NCBI RefSeq assembly: GCF_014653115.1
Contig: NZ_BNAD01000008.1
Span: forward strand, 1 to 64,000
DNA length: 64,000 nt
Direction: 5' to 3'
DNA from: Nocardioides flavus (ex Wang et al. 2016)
GTDB lineage: Bacteria > Actinomycetota > Actinomycetes > Propionibacteriales > Nocardioidaceae
Under the pieces are notes generated by a model. It did no database searches, was not told the origin of the DNA, and was given only the letters and a program-made list of their open reading frames with translations. Position 1 is the first letter of the stretch. Each line of letters opens with the position of its first letter. Positions 52,459 through 63,579 of the stretch are shown in pieces. Both the position numbers and the translations under genes were made by a program.

Positions 52459-53087
52459 TGCTGCGTTCCGTCGATCATCTCTGCGGGTTCCTCGTCGGGC
52501 GGGGGCGGGTTGCCGGCGAGCTCCATCGACTCCCAGGCGGCGGTCCACCATGCCTTGGGCATCGTCTTGATGACCTCGTCGGGGTCGTTGAGGGTGGCCT
52601 GGGCCTCCAGCGGCCGGCCGTCGACGCCGATGACCTCGAAGCCCTGCTCGCCCGGCATCAGGTAGCCGAACCGCTCACGCGCCTGCGCCTTGACGTAGGC
52701 CGGGTCGTCCCAGCGCTTCTTCTCCCGCTCGAGGTCGGTGATGCTGGCCTCGCGCTCGGCGATCTGCGCCTTGAGGTCGCCGATGTGGGAGCGCTGCTGG
52801 AGGTAGGCGCGCAGCGAGGAGGCGTACGACACCGTCAGCACGGCCAGCACCAGCACGAGGACGGCGGCCCGGCCGGTGAAGCGCGGCCGGCGCGCGGCGT
52901 TGCGCGGAGCGGTGCGTGGCGCGTGGGTGCGAGCCGCGACGCCCGTCGGGTCGGCGCGGGGGGCAGGCGTACGCGTCCCGCCCGCCCGCGGCCGTGTGCC
53001 GCGGGCGCCGGGGTGCGTGCTGTGGCCCTGCCTCGGTCCGCGCGGTCCGCCGGGCCCGCCACGGGGCGTACGGCGCTGGGAAGGCAT
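52455..53087 (-). CDS. FtsB/DivIC-type septum formation protein
   Basis: The 210-residue protein has a long basic, proline- and glycine-rich cytosolic N-terminus (about 65 residues), one membrane helix (AAVLVLVLAVLTVSYASSLR), a coiled coil (HIGDLKAQIAEREASITDLE) and the conserved DPAYVKAQARERFGYLMPGE. It probably joins the FtsQ-FtsL complex at the division site. The ATG at 53087 has a weak ribosome site and lies 19 bases after the eno stop. Confidence 0.88.
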   Translation of the reverse strand: MPSQRRTPRGGPGGPRGPRQGHSTHPGARGTRPRAGGTRTPAPRADPTGVAARTHAPRTAPRNAARRPRFTGRAAVLVLVLAVLTVSYASSLRAYLQQRSHIGDLKAQIAEREASITDLEREKKRWDDPAYVKAQARERFGYLMPGEQGFEVIGVDGRPLEAQATLNDPDEVIKTMPKAWWTAAWESMELAGNPPPPDEEPAEMIDGTQQ

Positions 53088-53106
53088 GCGGACCAGTCTG
53101 CCTGCT

Positions 53107-55407
<2,301 letters not shown>

Positions 55408-55411
<4 letters not shown>

Positions 55412-56670
55412 GCGCCCAGCCCGCCCTCGCCCGGCGTCTCGGCACCTTCGACGCGACCGTCGTCGGGCTCAGCGCCATGCTGGGCGCCGGCGTCTTCGTC
55501 GCCTTCACCCCTGCCGCGGAGGCAGCAGGCCGTGGCCTGCTCGTCGGCCTCGGCATCGCAGCGGTCATCGCGTTCTGCAACGCCGTGGCCTCGGCCCAGC
55601 TCGCCTCCTCCTACCCCTCCTCCGGCGGCACCTACCTCTTCGGCCGCGAGGTGCTGGGTCCGTGGTGGGGCTTCCTCGCCGGCTGGGGCTTCGTGATCGG
55701 CAAGACCGCCTCCTGCGCCGCGATGGCCATGACGTTCGCGGCGTACGCCCTCCCCGACACCACCTCGGGCACCGGCGCCGGGTGGGGGCAACGCGTCCTG
55801 GCCGCGCTCGCGGTGGTGGCGTTCACCGTGCTCAACCTGCGGGGGATCACCCGTACGGCCACTGCGGCTCGCGTGCTGCTGGTCGCGACGCTGGTGGTGC
55901 TCGTCGGCTTCCTGGTGCTCGCAGGCACGGGAGACGCGCAGCCGACCGCGCCGCTCGAGGCGACCGGTGGCGTGTGGGGCGTGCTGCAGGCAGCGGGCCT
56001 GCTCTTCTTCGCGTTCGCCGGCTACGCCCGTATCGCGACGCTCGCCGAGGAGGTGCGCCGGCCCGAGCAGCTCGGCCGGGCCATCCTCATCGCCCTGGGC
56101 ACGGCCGTCGTGCTCTACCTCCTCGTGGGGCTCGCCCTGGTGCAGGTCCTCGGTGCCGACCTGCCCGGCAACGCCGTGCCCGTCGCCGCTGCCACCGACG
56201 CGCTCGGTGCGGAGTGGGCCGTCCCGGTCGTACGCGTTGGCGCCGCGGCTGCCGCCCTCGGAGCCCTGCTGGCACTGCTGGCCGGCGTGGGTCGTACGAC
56301 GCTGGCGATGGCCCGCGAGCGCGACCTGCCTGCTCGCCTGGCGTCGGTCGACCCACGACACCACGTGCCCGACGCCGCCCAGGTGGTCATCGGGGTCGCG
56401 GTCGTGGTGCTCGTGCTGGTCGCCGACCTGCGCGGAGCGATCGGCTTCTCCTCGTTCGGCGTGCTCGTCTACTACGCCGTCGCCAACCTCTCCGCGCTGC
56501 GCCAGCCTGCCGAGCAGCGGCGCTGGCCGCGAGGACTGCAGGTGCTCGGGCTCGCCGGCTGCCTCGTGATGGCCGCCGCCCTGCCGTTCGGCTCCGTCCT
56601 CGCCGGGCTGGCGGTCTTCGCCGTCGGAGCGCTGGGCCGGATCGTCGCGCAGCGGGTCACCTCGCGCTGA
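55408..56670 (+). CDS. APC-family amino acid/polyamine permease
   Basis: The 420-residue protein has about 12 membrane helices and the APC core motifs: helix 1 break VVGLSAMLGAGVFVAFTPAA, SYPSSGGTYLFGRE, and FFAFAGYARIATLAEEVRRP. The substrate is unknown. ATG at 55408 overlaps the AraC-type stop (ATGA). With its regulator it lies on the plus strand, opposite to the surrounding mfd-eno run. Confidence 0.9.
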
Positions 56671-56682
56671 CCCTCGACGCCT

Positions 56683-56898
56683 CCGCTGGTCGAGGAGCGA
56701 CGGAGTCGCGTCACGAGACCCTCGACCCGGTTTCGTGACGGTCGCTGCGCGACCTCCTCAACCACCGAAGCCCGCTGGTCGAGGAGCGACGGAGTCGCGT
56801 CACGAGACCCTCGACCCGGTTTCGTGACGGTCGCTGCGCGACCTCCTCAACCACCGAAGCCCGCCGGTCGAGGAGCGACGAAGTCGCGACACGAGACC
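56683..56898. repeat. 2.4-copy tandem array of an 89-bp mosaic palindromic (BIME-like) repeat
   Basis: Units start at 56683, 56772 and 56861 (the last partial), exactly 89 bases apart. Each begins CCGCTGGTCGAGGAG, has a hairpin GCGAC-GGA-GTCGC, then CGTCACGAGACC. After CTCGACC comes an inverted, diverged version with hairpin GGTCGC-TGC-GCGACC and end CTCCTCAACCACCG. Each unit is thus a head-to-head pair of REP-like elements. The array fills the gap between the permease stop (56670) and the HNH gene. Confidence 0.9.
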
Positions 56899-56962
56899 CG
56901 TCGAAAGTCGTGGGCCACCTACCGTCCACAGCCATGGTCAGTGTCGGTGGCCTGCCGTAGAA

Positions 56963-56978
56963 TCGAACACATGATCGA
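56963..56978 (+). promoter_or_regulatory. Near-consensus LexA/SOS box overlapping the HNH start codon
   Basis: TCGAACACATGATCGA matches the actinobacterial SOS box TCGAAC-N4-GTTCGA with one mismatch (GATCGA). The ATG of the HNH gene is inside it at 56971-56973, so bound LexA would block the start of the gene. Confidence 0.65.
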
Positions 56979-58449
56979 AGTACTGGCAGGGCCCGGAGCA
57001 GGTGAGGCAGACGCCTTCACCGCCGCTGGCCTGCTCGCCTCGATCCGGTCCGCTCGCGACGCCGAGAACCAGGCAGCAGCAGAGCAGCTGGACCTGGCCG
57101 CGCGGTGGGCCGACCTGCACCCGCCCGAGTCCACCCACTCCGCCGCCACGTTCGCCGTCCCGGGGTGTGAGCACGAGGAACCCATCGCCGGTGACGGTGC
57201 GCCGTTGGTGGCGGAGTTCTGCGTCGCCGAGCTCGGCACCGTCCTCGGCATCTCCACGACGGCGGCGAAGAAGCTCATCGGGCACGCGCTCGAGCTGCGC
57301 CACCGCCTCCCCCGGCTCTGGGACCAGGTCCACGCTGGGCAGGTCCCGGCCTGGCGGGCCCGGTCAGTCGCCGCGACCACCATCCACACCAACCCCGTCC
57401 TGACCCGGGAGGCAGCCGGGTTCGTCGACGCGCAGGTCGCCGCCGTCGCCGGACGCATCGGGCCCGCGCAGCTCGACCGGCTCGTCGCCGAGTCCATCAA
57501 GCGCTACGACCTCGCCGTCGCCGACCCGACCGCCGATCCGGAGGACGGCTACCTGTCGGTCGACCCGCGCCACGTCACCGTCCACGACGACGACGTCCAC
57601 TTCGCCGGCACCATGCGCATCCAAGCGGAGGTCGACCTCGCCGACGCCCTCGACCTCAACCGCGCCGTGGCCCACGGTGCAGAAACCTTGAAGGCACTCG
57701 GCTCCACGCTGTCGCTCGACGCCCGCCGCGCCAAGGCCCTCGGGAACCTCGCTCGCACCCAGACCGTCCTCGACCTCCACGCCTCGGGCGCGACCGGACC
57801 GGCAGACATTGATGGGCTGCCGCCCGCGCGGGAAGTCGTCATCCACGCCCACTTCGACGCCACCCTGTCCGGCGACACCACGATCTTCGGGCCGACCGGG
57901 CGGATGGAGAACGGCCAACGCCTCGTCCTCCTCGAGCAGATCCAAGCCTGGTGCGGCGACACCCGCACCCGAGTGACGGTCAAGCCGGTCATCGACCTCA
58001 ACGCGAGCCTGACTGGGCAGACGCGCAGCGTTCCCGACCCGATCCGTGAACAAGTGATCCTCCGCGACCGCACCTGTGTGTTCCCCCGCTGCGGCCGCCC
58101 TGCCCGGGGCTGCGACATCGATCATGTCGTGCCCTGGGACGAACACGCCGAAGCCGAGGGCAGACCCCAACCCGGACCGACCACCACCGGAAACCTCGCC
58201 GCCCTGTGCCGGTTCCACCACCGCCTCAAGACCCACTCGGGCTGGCGATACGAAACCACCGCGCCCGGGATCTTCGAGTGGAGAAGTCCCCACGGCTACC
58301 GCTACCGCCGCGACCACACCGGCACCACCGAGCTCGACGCGAATCACCTGGACGACCTTGGTCTCGTGACGGGCGCCAGAGCGCCCTCCTCGACCAGCGG
58401 ACACCCACCCGACATCCCACCCGGCATCCCCCGACCCCGCCGACGATGA
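56971..58449 (+). CDS. DUF222-HNH endonuclease-like protein (13E12 repeat family)
   Basis: The 492-residue protein has an N-terminal helical DUF222 domain (about 10-330; AELGTVLGISTTAAKKLIGH, LARTQTVLDLHASG) and a C-terminal HNH nuclease: CVFPRCGRPARGCDIDHVVP, then TTGNLAALCRFHHRLKTHSG, with all four zinc cysteines and the catalytic His. In M. tuberculosis this 13E12 family is multi-copy and several members are damage-inducible. The ATG at 56971 lies in a SOS box. The tail after DDLGLVTGARAPSSTSG is encoded by an inverted REP. Whether it cuts DNA, and which, is unknown. Confidence 0.9.
   Translation: MIEVLAGPGAGEADAFTAAGLLASIRSARDAENQAAAEQLDLAARWADLHPPESTHSAATFAVPGCEHEEPIAGDGAPLVAEFCVAELGTVLGISTTAAKKLIGHALELRHRLPRLWDQVHAGQVPAWRARSVAATTIHTNPVLTREAAGFVDAQVAAVAGRIGPAQLDRLVAESIKRYDLAVADPTADPEDGYLSVDPRHVTVHDDDVHFAGTMRIQAEVDLADALDLNRAVAHGAETLKALGSTLSLDARRAKALGNLARTQTVLDLHASGATGPADIDGLPPAREVVIHAHFDATLSGDTTIFGPTGRMENGQRLVLLEQIQAWCGDTRTRVTVKPVIDLNASLTGQTRSVPDPIREQVILRDRTCVFPRCGRPARGCDIDHVVPWDEHAEAEGRPQPGPTTTGNLAALCRFHHRLKTHSGWRYETTAPGIFEWRSPHGYRYRRDHTGTTELDANHLDDLGLVTGARAPSSTSGHPPDIPPGIPRPRRR
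58360..58400 (-). repeat. Inverted REP copy within the 3' end of the HNH gene
   Basis: On the minus strand the ends read CCGCTGGTCGAGGAG and GTCACGAGACC, identical to the array units, while the centre GGGCGC-TCTG-GCGCCC is a different but intact hairpin. It encodes LVTGARAPSSTSG of the HNH protein. Compensating change in the stem argues that the hairpin, not only the sequence, is maintained. Confidence 0.8.
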
Positions 58450-58461
58450 CCCCGCCCCGCA

Positions 58462-58487
58462 CCCCGCCAGTCCCCACGATGGCGGGG
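58462..58487 (+). terminator. Hairpin after the HNH gene
   Basis: CCCCGCC (58462-58468) pairs with GGCGGGG (58481-58487) over a 12-base loop, 13 bases after the HNH stop. The remaining bases up to the mazG stop (58737) show no gene or clear repeat. Confidence 0.5.
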
Positions 58488-58736
58488 CCACAGGCACGCC
58501 GACAGTGCGTCTCCCAGCATCACTGACCGGCGCAACACGGGTGGACGCCACAGTGCACCAGCTTGTGCCGCAGCCATGGACTGATGCTCACAGCATGGCG
58601 AGGCCACGCGCGCCTCGGCGCAGTTCCGCTCGAGACATCCGGATGACTCATCAGCGCTCGTCGACGTCCTGGCGTGGCGCTACTCGTTCGACCACGAGCA
58701 ACGACGGCAAGCGGACCGCGGTGCCGGCCGTGGGCC

Positions 58737-59147
58737 TCAGCCCTCGCCCCTCCCGGAGGACTCCGCCTTCTCCGCCGCCTTGGCCGCGTTCCAGAGCCGC
58801 AGCACCTCGGCGGCGTCGGTGGCCACCGCGTCGCCGAAGACGTGCGGGTTGCGACGCTCCATCTTGGCGATGACCCCGCGCGCCACGTCGTCGAGGGTGA
58901 AGTCGCCGGCCTCCTCGGCGATGACCGCGTGGATGACCACCTGCAGCAGCAGGTCGCCCAGCTCGTCGCACAACGCGGCCGGGTCACCCGACTCGATGGC
59001 CTCGACGACCTCCTCGGCCTCCTCGCGGACGAACGGGATGAGCGAGGTGTGGGTCTGCTCCCGCTTCCACGCGCACTCGCGGCGCAGCAGGCGCATCTGC
59101 TCGGCGAACGCCTCCAGGGCGGACCCGTCGGGGGTGGCGTCCGCCAT
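58737..59147 (-). CDS. mazG: MazG-type nucleotide pyrophosphohydrolase
   Basis: The 136-residue single-domain protein has the all-alpha NTP-PPase motif: CAWKREQTHTSLIPFVREEA followed by EEVVEAIE, and LCDELGDLLLQVVIHAVIAE, giving the ExxE and ExxD magnesium site. It hydrolyses abnormal NTPs. It is shorter than two-domain MazG. The ATG at 59147 lies 5 bases after the lipoprotein stop. It belongs to the conserved mfd-mazG-eno region. Confidence 0.9.
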   Translation of the reverse strand: MADATPDGSALEAFAEQMRLLRRECAWKREQTHTSLIPFVREEAEEVVEAIESGDPAALCDELGDLLLQVVIHAVIAEEAGDFTLDDVARGVIAKMERRNPHVFGDAVATDAAEVLRLWNAAKAAEKAESSGRGEG

Positions 59148-59152
59148 CCGGC

Positions 59153-59821
59153 TCAGCCGCAGCGGTGGTTCGTGGGCAGGCTGCGGGCGAAGGCCGGGTC
59201 GGGCTCGGTGCCCAGCCCCGCCTTGGCCGTCTCGCCGACCGCCACCGAGGTGTTGGTGTCGACCGGCGACAGCACGCCGTCGACCACCTCGAGCCCGTAG
59301 CGCGGGTCGATCTCGATGTCGTTGGCGTTGGGCCACTGGTTGAAGACGTCGATGCCGGCCTGCGTGGCCTGGTCGGTGGTCGGGTCGGAGACACCCGACT
59401 CCTCGAGCTCGATGCGCCCGACCTGGTCGAGGATGTCCTGGACGTACGCCGTGGTGGAGGCCAGCTCGACGTAGTCCTCGCGCACCTCCTCGGGCTGGGT
59501 GCCCGCGGTGCCCAGGCGCTGCGCGACGTCGTTGCGGTAGGACGAGCCCGCCTCGACGCCGTACTCGTCGGCGATCTGCGTGGCCTGCGAGCGAAGCGTG
59601 AGGAGCTGCACGACGTACTGGCGGACGAAGCCCATCGGCACCTCGGACTCCAGGTCGCCGACCGCCGTGCAGTAGTTGGCGGTCATGGCGTCGATCTGGC
59701 GGACCGTCAGCTCCTCGTCGCCGACCTTGGCCGCGACGCCGGGAGAGGCGCTGCCGCACCCGGTCAGCAGCAGGCCTGCCAGGCACGTCGTCGCGACCGT
59801 CATCAGGCGGGTCTTGCTCAC
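59153..59821 (-). CDS. SurA-like N-terminal domain lipoprotein
   Basis: The 222-residue protein has a lipobox LLLTGC at about residue 22 and, after it, VAAKVGDEELTVRQIDAMTA, the usual start of SurA/PrsA-type chaperone domains, followed by helices. No rotamase domain is visible. It probably assists exported proteins outside the membrane. The GTG at 59821 overlaps the mfd stop (GTGA), and mazG follows after 5 bases, so the three are cotranscribed. Confidence 0.82.
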   Translation of the reverse strand: MSKTRLMTVATTCLAGLLLTGCGSASPGVAAKVGDEELTVRQIDAMTANYCTAVGDLESEVPMGFVRQYVVQLLTLRSQATQIADEYGVEAGSSYRNDVAQRLGTAGTQPEEVREDYVELASTTAYVQDILDQVGRIELEESGVSDPTTDQATQAGIDVFNQWPNANDIEIDPRYGLEVVDGVLSPVDTNTSVAVGETAKAGLGTEPDPAFARSLPTNHRCG

Positions 59822-62800
59822 GAGTCACTCCCAGTGGTTGCTGCTGTGGTGGCGGGCTGGCCGGCGGGCGCCGGTGGCGCGATCACCTCGTCGATCACGC
59901 CGCGGGCCCATTCAAGCAGGGCCACTCCCGCGACCGGCTTGACGGGGAACCCCGCGCCCTGGGGTCGCGGCACGAGGATCGTACTGACGGGCGCCTTGAC
60001 GATGCTCTTGGGATACAGCCGGTTCAGCCGTACGACGCGCGACTCCGGCAGGTCGACCGGGGCGAAGCGGACGTACTTGCCGGCGACGGTCACCTCGCCG
60101 ACCCCCACCTGGCGGCACCGGGCACGGAACCGCGCGACCACGAGCAGCGACTCCACGACCTCGGGCGGGTTGCCGTAGCGGTCGAGCAGCTCGGCGCGGA
60201 CCTCGTCGACGTCGGCGTCGGTGCGCACCTCGGCGAGCCGCTTGTAGATCTCGAGCCGCAGCCGCTCGCTGGGGATGTAGTCGTGCGGCAGGTGGGCGTC
60301 GACGGGCAGCTCGATGCGCACCTCGGCGACCTCTTCCTCGCCGCCGCCCTTGAAGTCGGCGACAGCCTCCCCGACGAGACGGACGTAGAGGTCGAAGCCG
60401 ACGTCGGCGATGTGGCCGGACTGCTCGCCGCCGAGCAGGTTGCCGGCGCCGCGGATCTCGAGGTCCTTCATCGCGATCGCCATGCCGCCACCGAGGTCGG
60501 AGTGCTGGGCGAGCGTCGCGAGCCGCTCGTGGGCGGTCTCGGTCAGCGGCTTCTCCGCCGGGTAGAGGAAGTACGCGTAGGCGCGCTCGCGCGAGCGGCC
60601 GACGCGACCGCGCAGCTGGTGCAGCTGCGAGAGACCGAGGGTGTCGGAGCGCTCGATGATCATCGTGTTGGCGTTGGAGACGTCGAGGCCGGACTCGACC
60701 AGGGTGGTGCACACGAGGACGTCGAAGCGCTTCTCCCAGAAGTCGAGCATCACCTGCTCGAGCTGGCGCTCGTTCATCTGGCCGTGGGCGGTCGCGACGC
60801 GGGCCTCGGGCACGAGCTCGCGGATGCGGGCGGCGGCCTTCTCGATGGAGTTCACCCGGTTGTGGATGTAGAAGACCTGCCCCTCACGCAGCAGCTCGCG
60901 GCGCACCGCCGCCACGACCTGCCGGTCCTCGTAGGCCCCGACGTAGGTGAGCACCGGGTGGCGCTCCTCGGGCGGGGTGGTGATGGTCGACATCTCGCGG
61001 ATGCCGGTGACGGCCATCTCGAGCGTGCGCGGGATCGGCGTCGCGCTCATCGACAGCACGTCCACCGACGTGCGCATCCGCTTCATCTGCTCCTTGTGCT
61101 CGACGCCGAAGCGCTGCTCCTCGTCGACGATGATGAGGCCGAGGTCCTTCATCCGGATGTCCGGGTTGAGCAGGCGGTGGGTGCCGACCACGATGTCGAT
61201 GGAGCCGTCGGCGAGGCCCGCCACGACCTCCTTGGCCTCCTTGTCGGTCTGGAAGCGCGAGAGCCCCCTGATGACGACGGGGAAGCCGCTCATCCGCTCG
61301 GAGAAGGTCGACAGGTGCTGGGTCACGAGCAGCGTCGTCGGCACCAGCACCGCCACCTGCTTGCCGTCCTGCACCGCCTTGAACGCCGCGCGCACGGCGA
61401 TCTCGGTCTTGCCGTAGCCCACGTCGCCGCACACGAGGCGGTCCATGGGGACGACCTGGCGCATGTCGGACTTGACCTCGTCGACGGTCGTGAGCTGGTC
61501 GACGGTCTCCGTGAACGGGAAGGCGTCCTCGAGCTCGCGCTGCCACGGGGTGTCGGGGCCGTACGCGTAGCCCTTGGTGGCCTGGCGCGCGGCATAGAGC
61601 TTGATCAGCTCCGCCGCGATCTCGCGCACCGCGCGGCGCGCCTTGTTCTTGCGCTTGGTCCAGTCGCCTCCACCGAGGCGGTCCAGGCTGGGGTTCTCGC
61701 CGCCGACGTAGCGGGTGACCTGGTCGAGGGTGTCGGCGGGGACGTAGAGCATGTCGTTGGGCCCGCCGCGCTTGCTCGGGCCGTACTCCAGGACGAGGTA
61801 CTCACGCACCGCGCCGCCGATCTCGCGCTGCTTCATCTCCACGAACCGCCCGACGCCGTGCTGCTCGTGCACGACGTAGTCGCCGGCCTTGAGCTCGAGC
61901 GGGTCGATCTGCTTCTTGCGTCGCGCCGGCATCTTGCGCATGTCGCGGGTCGAGGTCTTCTGCCCCGACAGGTCGTCGCCGGTGACGATCGCGACCTTCG
62001 CCTCGTCGTCGACGACGCCGTGCACGAGGTGGCCGCAGGTCACCGTCACGACGCCCGCCCCGGCCGTGCCGCCCTCCTCGACGAGACGGGCCGCGATGTC
62101 GTTCTCTCCGAGCAGCTCGACGAAGCGCTCGGCCGGGCCGTGACCGGCGTGCACGACGACGACGTCGAGACCTTCGGACGCCCAGCCGCGGATGTCGTCG
62201 ACCGCCTGCTGGAGGTCGCCGCGGTAGGCCTCGGCGGCGTGGGTGGGCAGGGTGACGGAGTCGCCGTCCTCCTCGATCCCGAAGGGGCTCACCGCCCACC
62301 ACGCGTGCCCGAGCCCGAGGGCGTGCAGGCGCACGTCGGCGATCTCGCGGTAGGACGCGGCGCCGAGGTCGATCGGAGCCGTGCCACCACCGGCAGCGGC
62401 TGCCCAGGACGCCCCCAGGAACTCCTCGCTCGTCGCGACCAGGTCGTGCGCCCGGCTGCGCGCGCGCTCGGGGTCGAGGACCAGGACCGTGGTGCCGGCC
62501 GGCATCAGGTCGACGAGGAGTTCCATCGAGTCGACGAGCGCAGGGGTGAGGGACTCCATGCCCTCCACGGCGATGCCGGCGGCCATCTTGTCGGTGAGCT
62601 CGAGCAGCTGCGGGTGCGCCTGGCCGAGCTCGGCGGCGCGGCGGCGTACGTCCTCGGTCAGCAGCAGCTCGCGGCACGGCGGCGCCCACAGCCGCTGCAC
62701 CGTCTCCAGCGTGCGCTGGTCGGCGACGGAGAAGGCCCGGATCTCCTCCACGTCGTCACCCCAGAACTCCACCCGCAGCGGGTGCTCCTCGGTGGGCGGG

Positions 62801-63375
62801 AAGACGTCGACGATGCCGCCGCGCACCGCGAACTCACCGCGCCGCTCGACCATGTCGACGCGGGTGTACGCCGCCTCGGCCAGGCCGCGGACGACGTCGT
62901 CGAGCGCCCGCGAGTCGCCGGGCGCGAGCTCGACCGGCTCGATGTCGGCCAACCCCGGGACCTGCGGCTGGAGCAGGCTGCGGATCGGTGCGACGACGAC
63001 CTTGAGGGGACCGTTGGCGGCGTCGGTGCCGGGGTGGCGCAGGCGGCGCAGGACGGCGAGCCGGCGCCCGACGGTGTCGCTGCGAGGGCTGAGCCGCTCG
63101 TGCGGGAGCGTCTCCCAGCTCGGGTAGTAGGCGACCGTGTCGGGGTCGACGAGGTCACCCAGCTCCTCGACGAGGTCCTCGGCCTCCCGCGAGGTCGCCG
63201 TGACGGCCAGGACCGTACGGCCGCGCTCGACGAGGCCGTGCACGACGAACGGACGGACCGCGGCCGGACCGGTGAGGTCCAGGGCGTTGCGGGTGGCGAC
63301 GTCGGCGAGTGCGCCCCCGAGCGTGGGGGCGCTGACGACGCGCCGGGCGACGGCGGCGAGCGGCGAGGACGGCAC
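59818..63375 (-). CDS. mfd: Transcription-repair coupling factor Mfd
   Basis: The 1185-residue translocase removes stalled RNA polymerase and recruits UvrA. Domains in order: UvrB-like N-terminal module (1 to about 350), RNA-polymerase interaction domain (LKAGDYVVHEQHGVGRFVEM, about 490), helicase motifs Walker A VCGDVGYGKTE and DEEQRFG, motif SATPIPRTLEMA, second RecA domain with LRGRVGRSRERAYAYFLYP and the C-terminal TRCF domain. Length is normal. GTG at 63375. It heads a run with the SurA-like lipoprotein and mazG. Confidence 0.96.
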   Translation of the reverse strand: MPSSPLAAVARRVVSAPTLGGALADVATRNALDLTGPAAVRPFVVHGLVERGRTVLAVTATSREAEDLVEELGDLVDPDTVAYYPSWETLPHERLSPRSDTVGRRLAVLRRLRHPGTDAANGPLKVVVAPIRSLLQPQVPGLADIEPVELAPGDSRALDDVVRGLAEAAYTRVDMVERRGEFAVRGGIVDVFPPTEEHPLRVEFWGDDVEEIRAFSVADQRTLETVQRLWAPPCRELLLTEDVRRRAAELGQAHPQLLELTDKMAAGIAVEGMESLTPALVDSMELLVDLMPAGTTVLVLDPERARSRAHDLVATSEEFLGASWAAAAGGGTAPIDLGAASYREIADVRLHALGLGHAWWAVSPFGIEEDGDSVTLPTHAAEAYRGDLQQAVDDIRGWASEGLDVVVVHAGHGPAERFVELLGENDIAARLVEEGGTAGAGVVTVTCGHLVHGVVDDEAKVAIVTGDDLSGQKTSTRDMRKMPARRKKQIDPLELKAGDYVVHEQHGVGRFVEMKQREIGGAVREYLVLEYGPSKRGGPNDMLYVPADTLDQVTRYVGGENPSLDRLGGGDWTKRKNKARRAVREIAAELIKLYAARQATKGYAYGPDTPWQRELEDAFPFTETVDQLTTVDEVKSDMRQVVPMDRLVCGDVGYGKTEIAVRAAFKAVQDGKQVAVLVPTTLLVTQHLSTFSERMSGFPVVIRGLSRFQTDKEAKEVVAGLADGSIDIVVGTHRLLNPDIRMKDLGLIIVDEEQRFGVEHKEQMKRMRTSVDVLSMSATPIPRTLEMAVTGIREMSTITTPPEERHPVLTYVGAYEDRQVVAAVRRELLREGQVFYIHNRVNSIEKAAARIRELVPEARVATAHGQMNERQLEQVMLDFWEKRFDVLVCTTLVESGLDVSNANTMIIERSDTLGLSQLHQLRGRVGRSRERAYAYFLYPAEKPLTETAHERLATLAQHSDLGGGMAIAMKDLEIRGAGNLLGGEQSGHIADVGFDLYVRLVGEAVADFKGGGEEEVAEVRIELPVDAHLPHDYIPSERLRLEIYKRLAEVRTDADVDEVRAELLDRYGNPPEVVESLLVVARFRARCRQVGVGEVTVAGKYVRFAPVDLPESRVVRLNRLYPKSIVKAPVSTILVPRPQGAGFPVKPVAGVALLEWARGVIDEVIAPPAPAGQPATTAATTGSDS

Positions 63376-63415
63376 CGGGATCCCTTCGGAAGCACTTCAC
63401 GAGCACGCGGAAAAG

Positions 63416-63440
63416 CCCCCACTTGGCAAAGGAATGGGGG
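63416..63440. promoter_or_regulatory. CCCCCA/TGGGGG hairpin in the mfd upstream region
   Basis: CCCCCA (63416-63421) can pair with TGGGGG (63435-63440) over a 13-base loop. It lies in the 204-base gap between the divergent mfd and secreted-protein genes. Role unknown. Confidence 0.3.
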
Positions 63441-63579
63441 AGGATGAAAGTCTACGGGCGCTGCCCGACGGGGGTTCGTGGGGGACGAGGGGTTTGTCCC
63501 GTGCGCCTCAGGGGTAGCAAGCACCTGTGCCCGGCCGACGGCCGGGATCCAGAACTTCACTCGAGAGGAACAACGGGGA

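Larger units (their letters stand above)
56861..58400 (+). mobile_element. Putative REP-bounded DUF222-HNH unit
   Basis: The HNH gene is enclosed by a REP element in one orientation (56861-56898) and one in the other (58360-58400), giving a unit of 1540 bases with inverted-repeat-like ends. The size and gene content recall the REP13E12 repeats of Mycobacterium tuberculosis. No target-site duplication was found by eye, so mobility is a hypothesis. Confidence 0.35.

Noticed and set aside
56683..56898. Possible CRISPR array
   Set aside because: The 89-base units have no variable spacers; each is an internally palindromic REP pair.
58450..58736. Short frames between the HNH gene and mazG
   Set aside because: None has a plausible start with ribosome site or a recognisable domain.
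60283..63447. 1054-residue open frame opposite mfd
   Set aside because: It is a low-complexity Arg/Ala/Gly/Val-rich shadow of the mfd coding strand, as expected in high-GC DNA; mfd has all family motifs.
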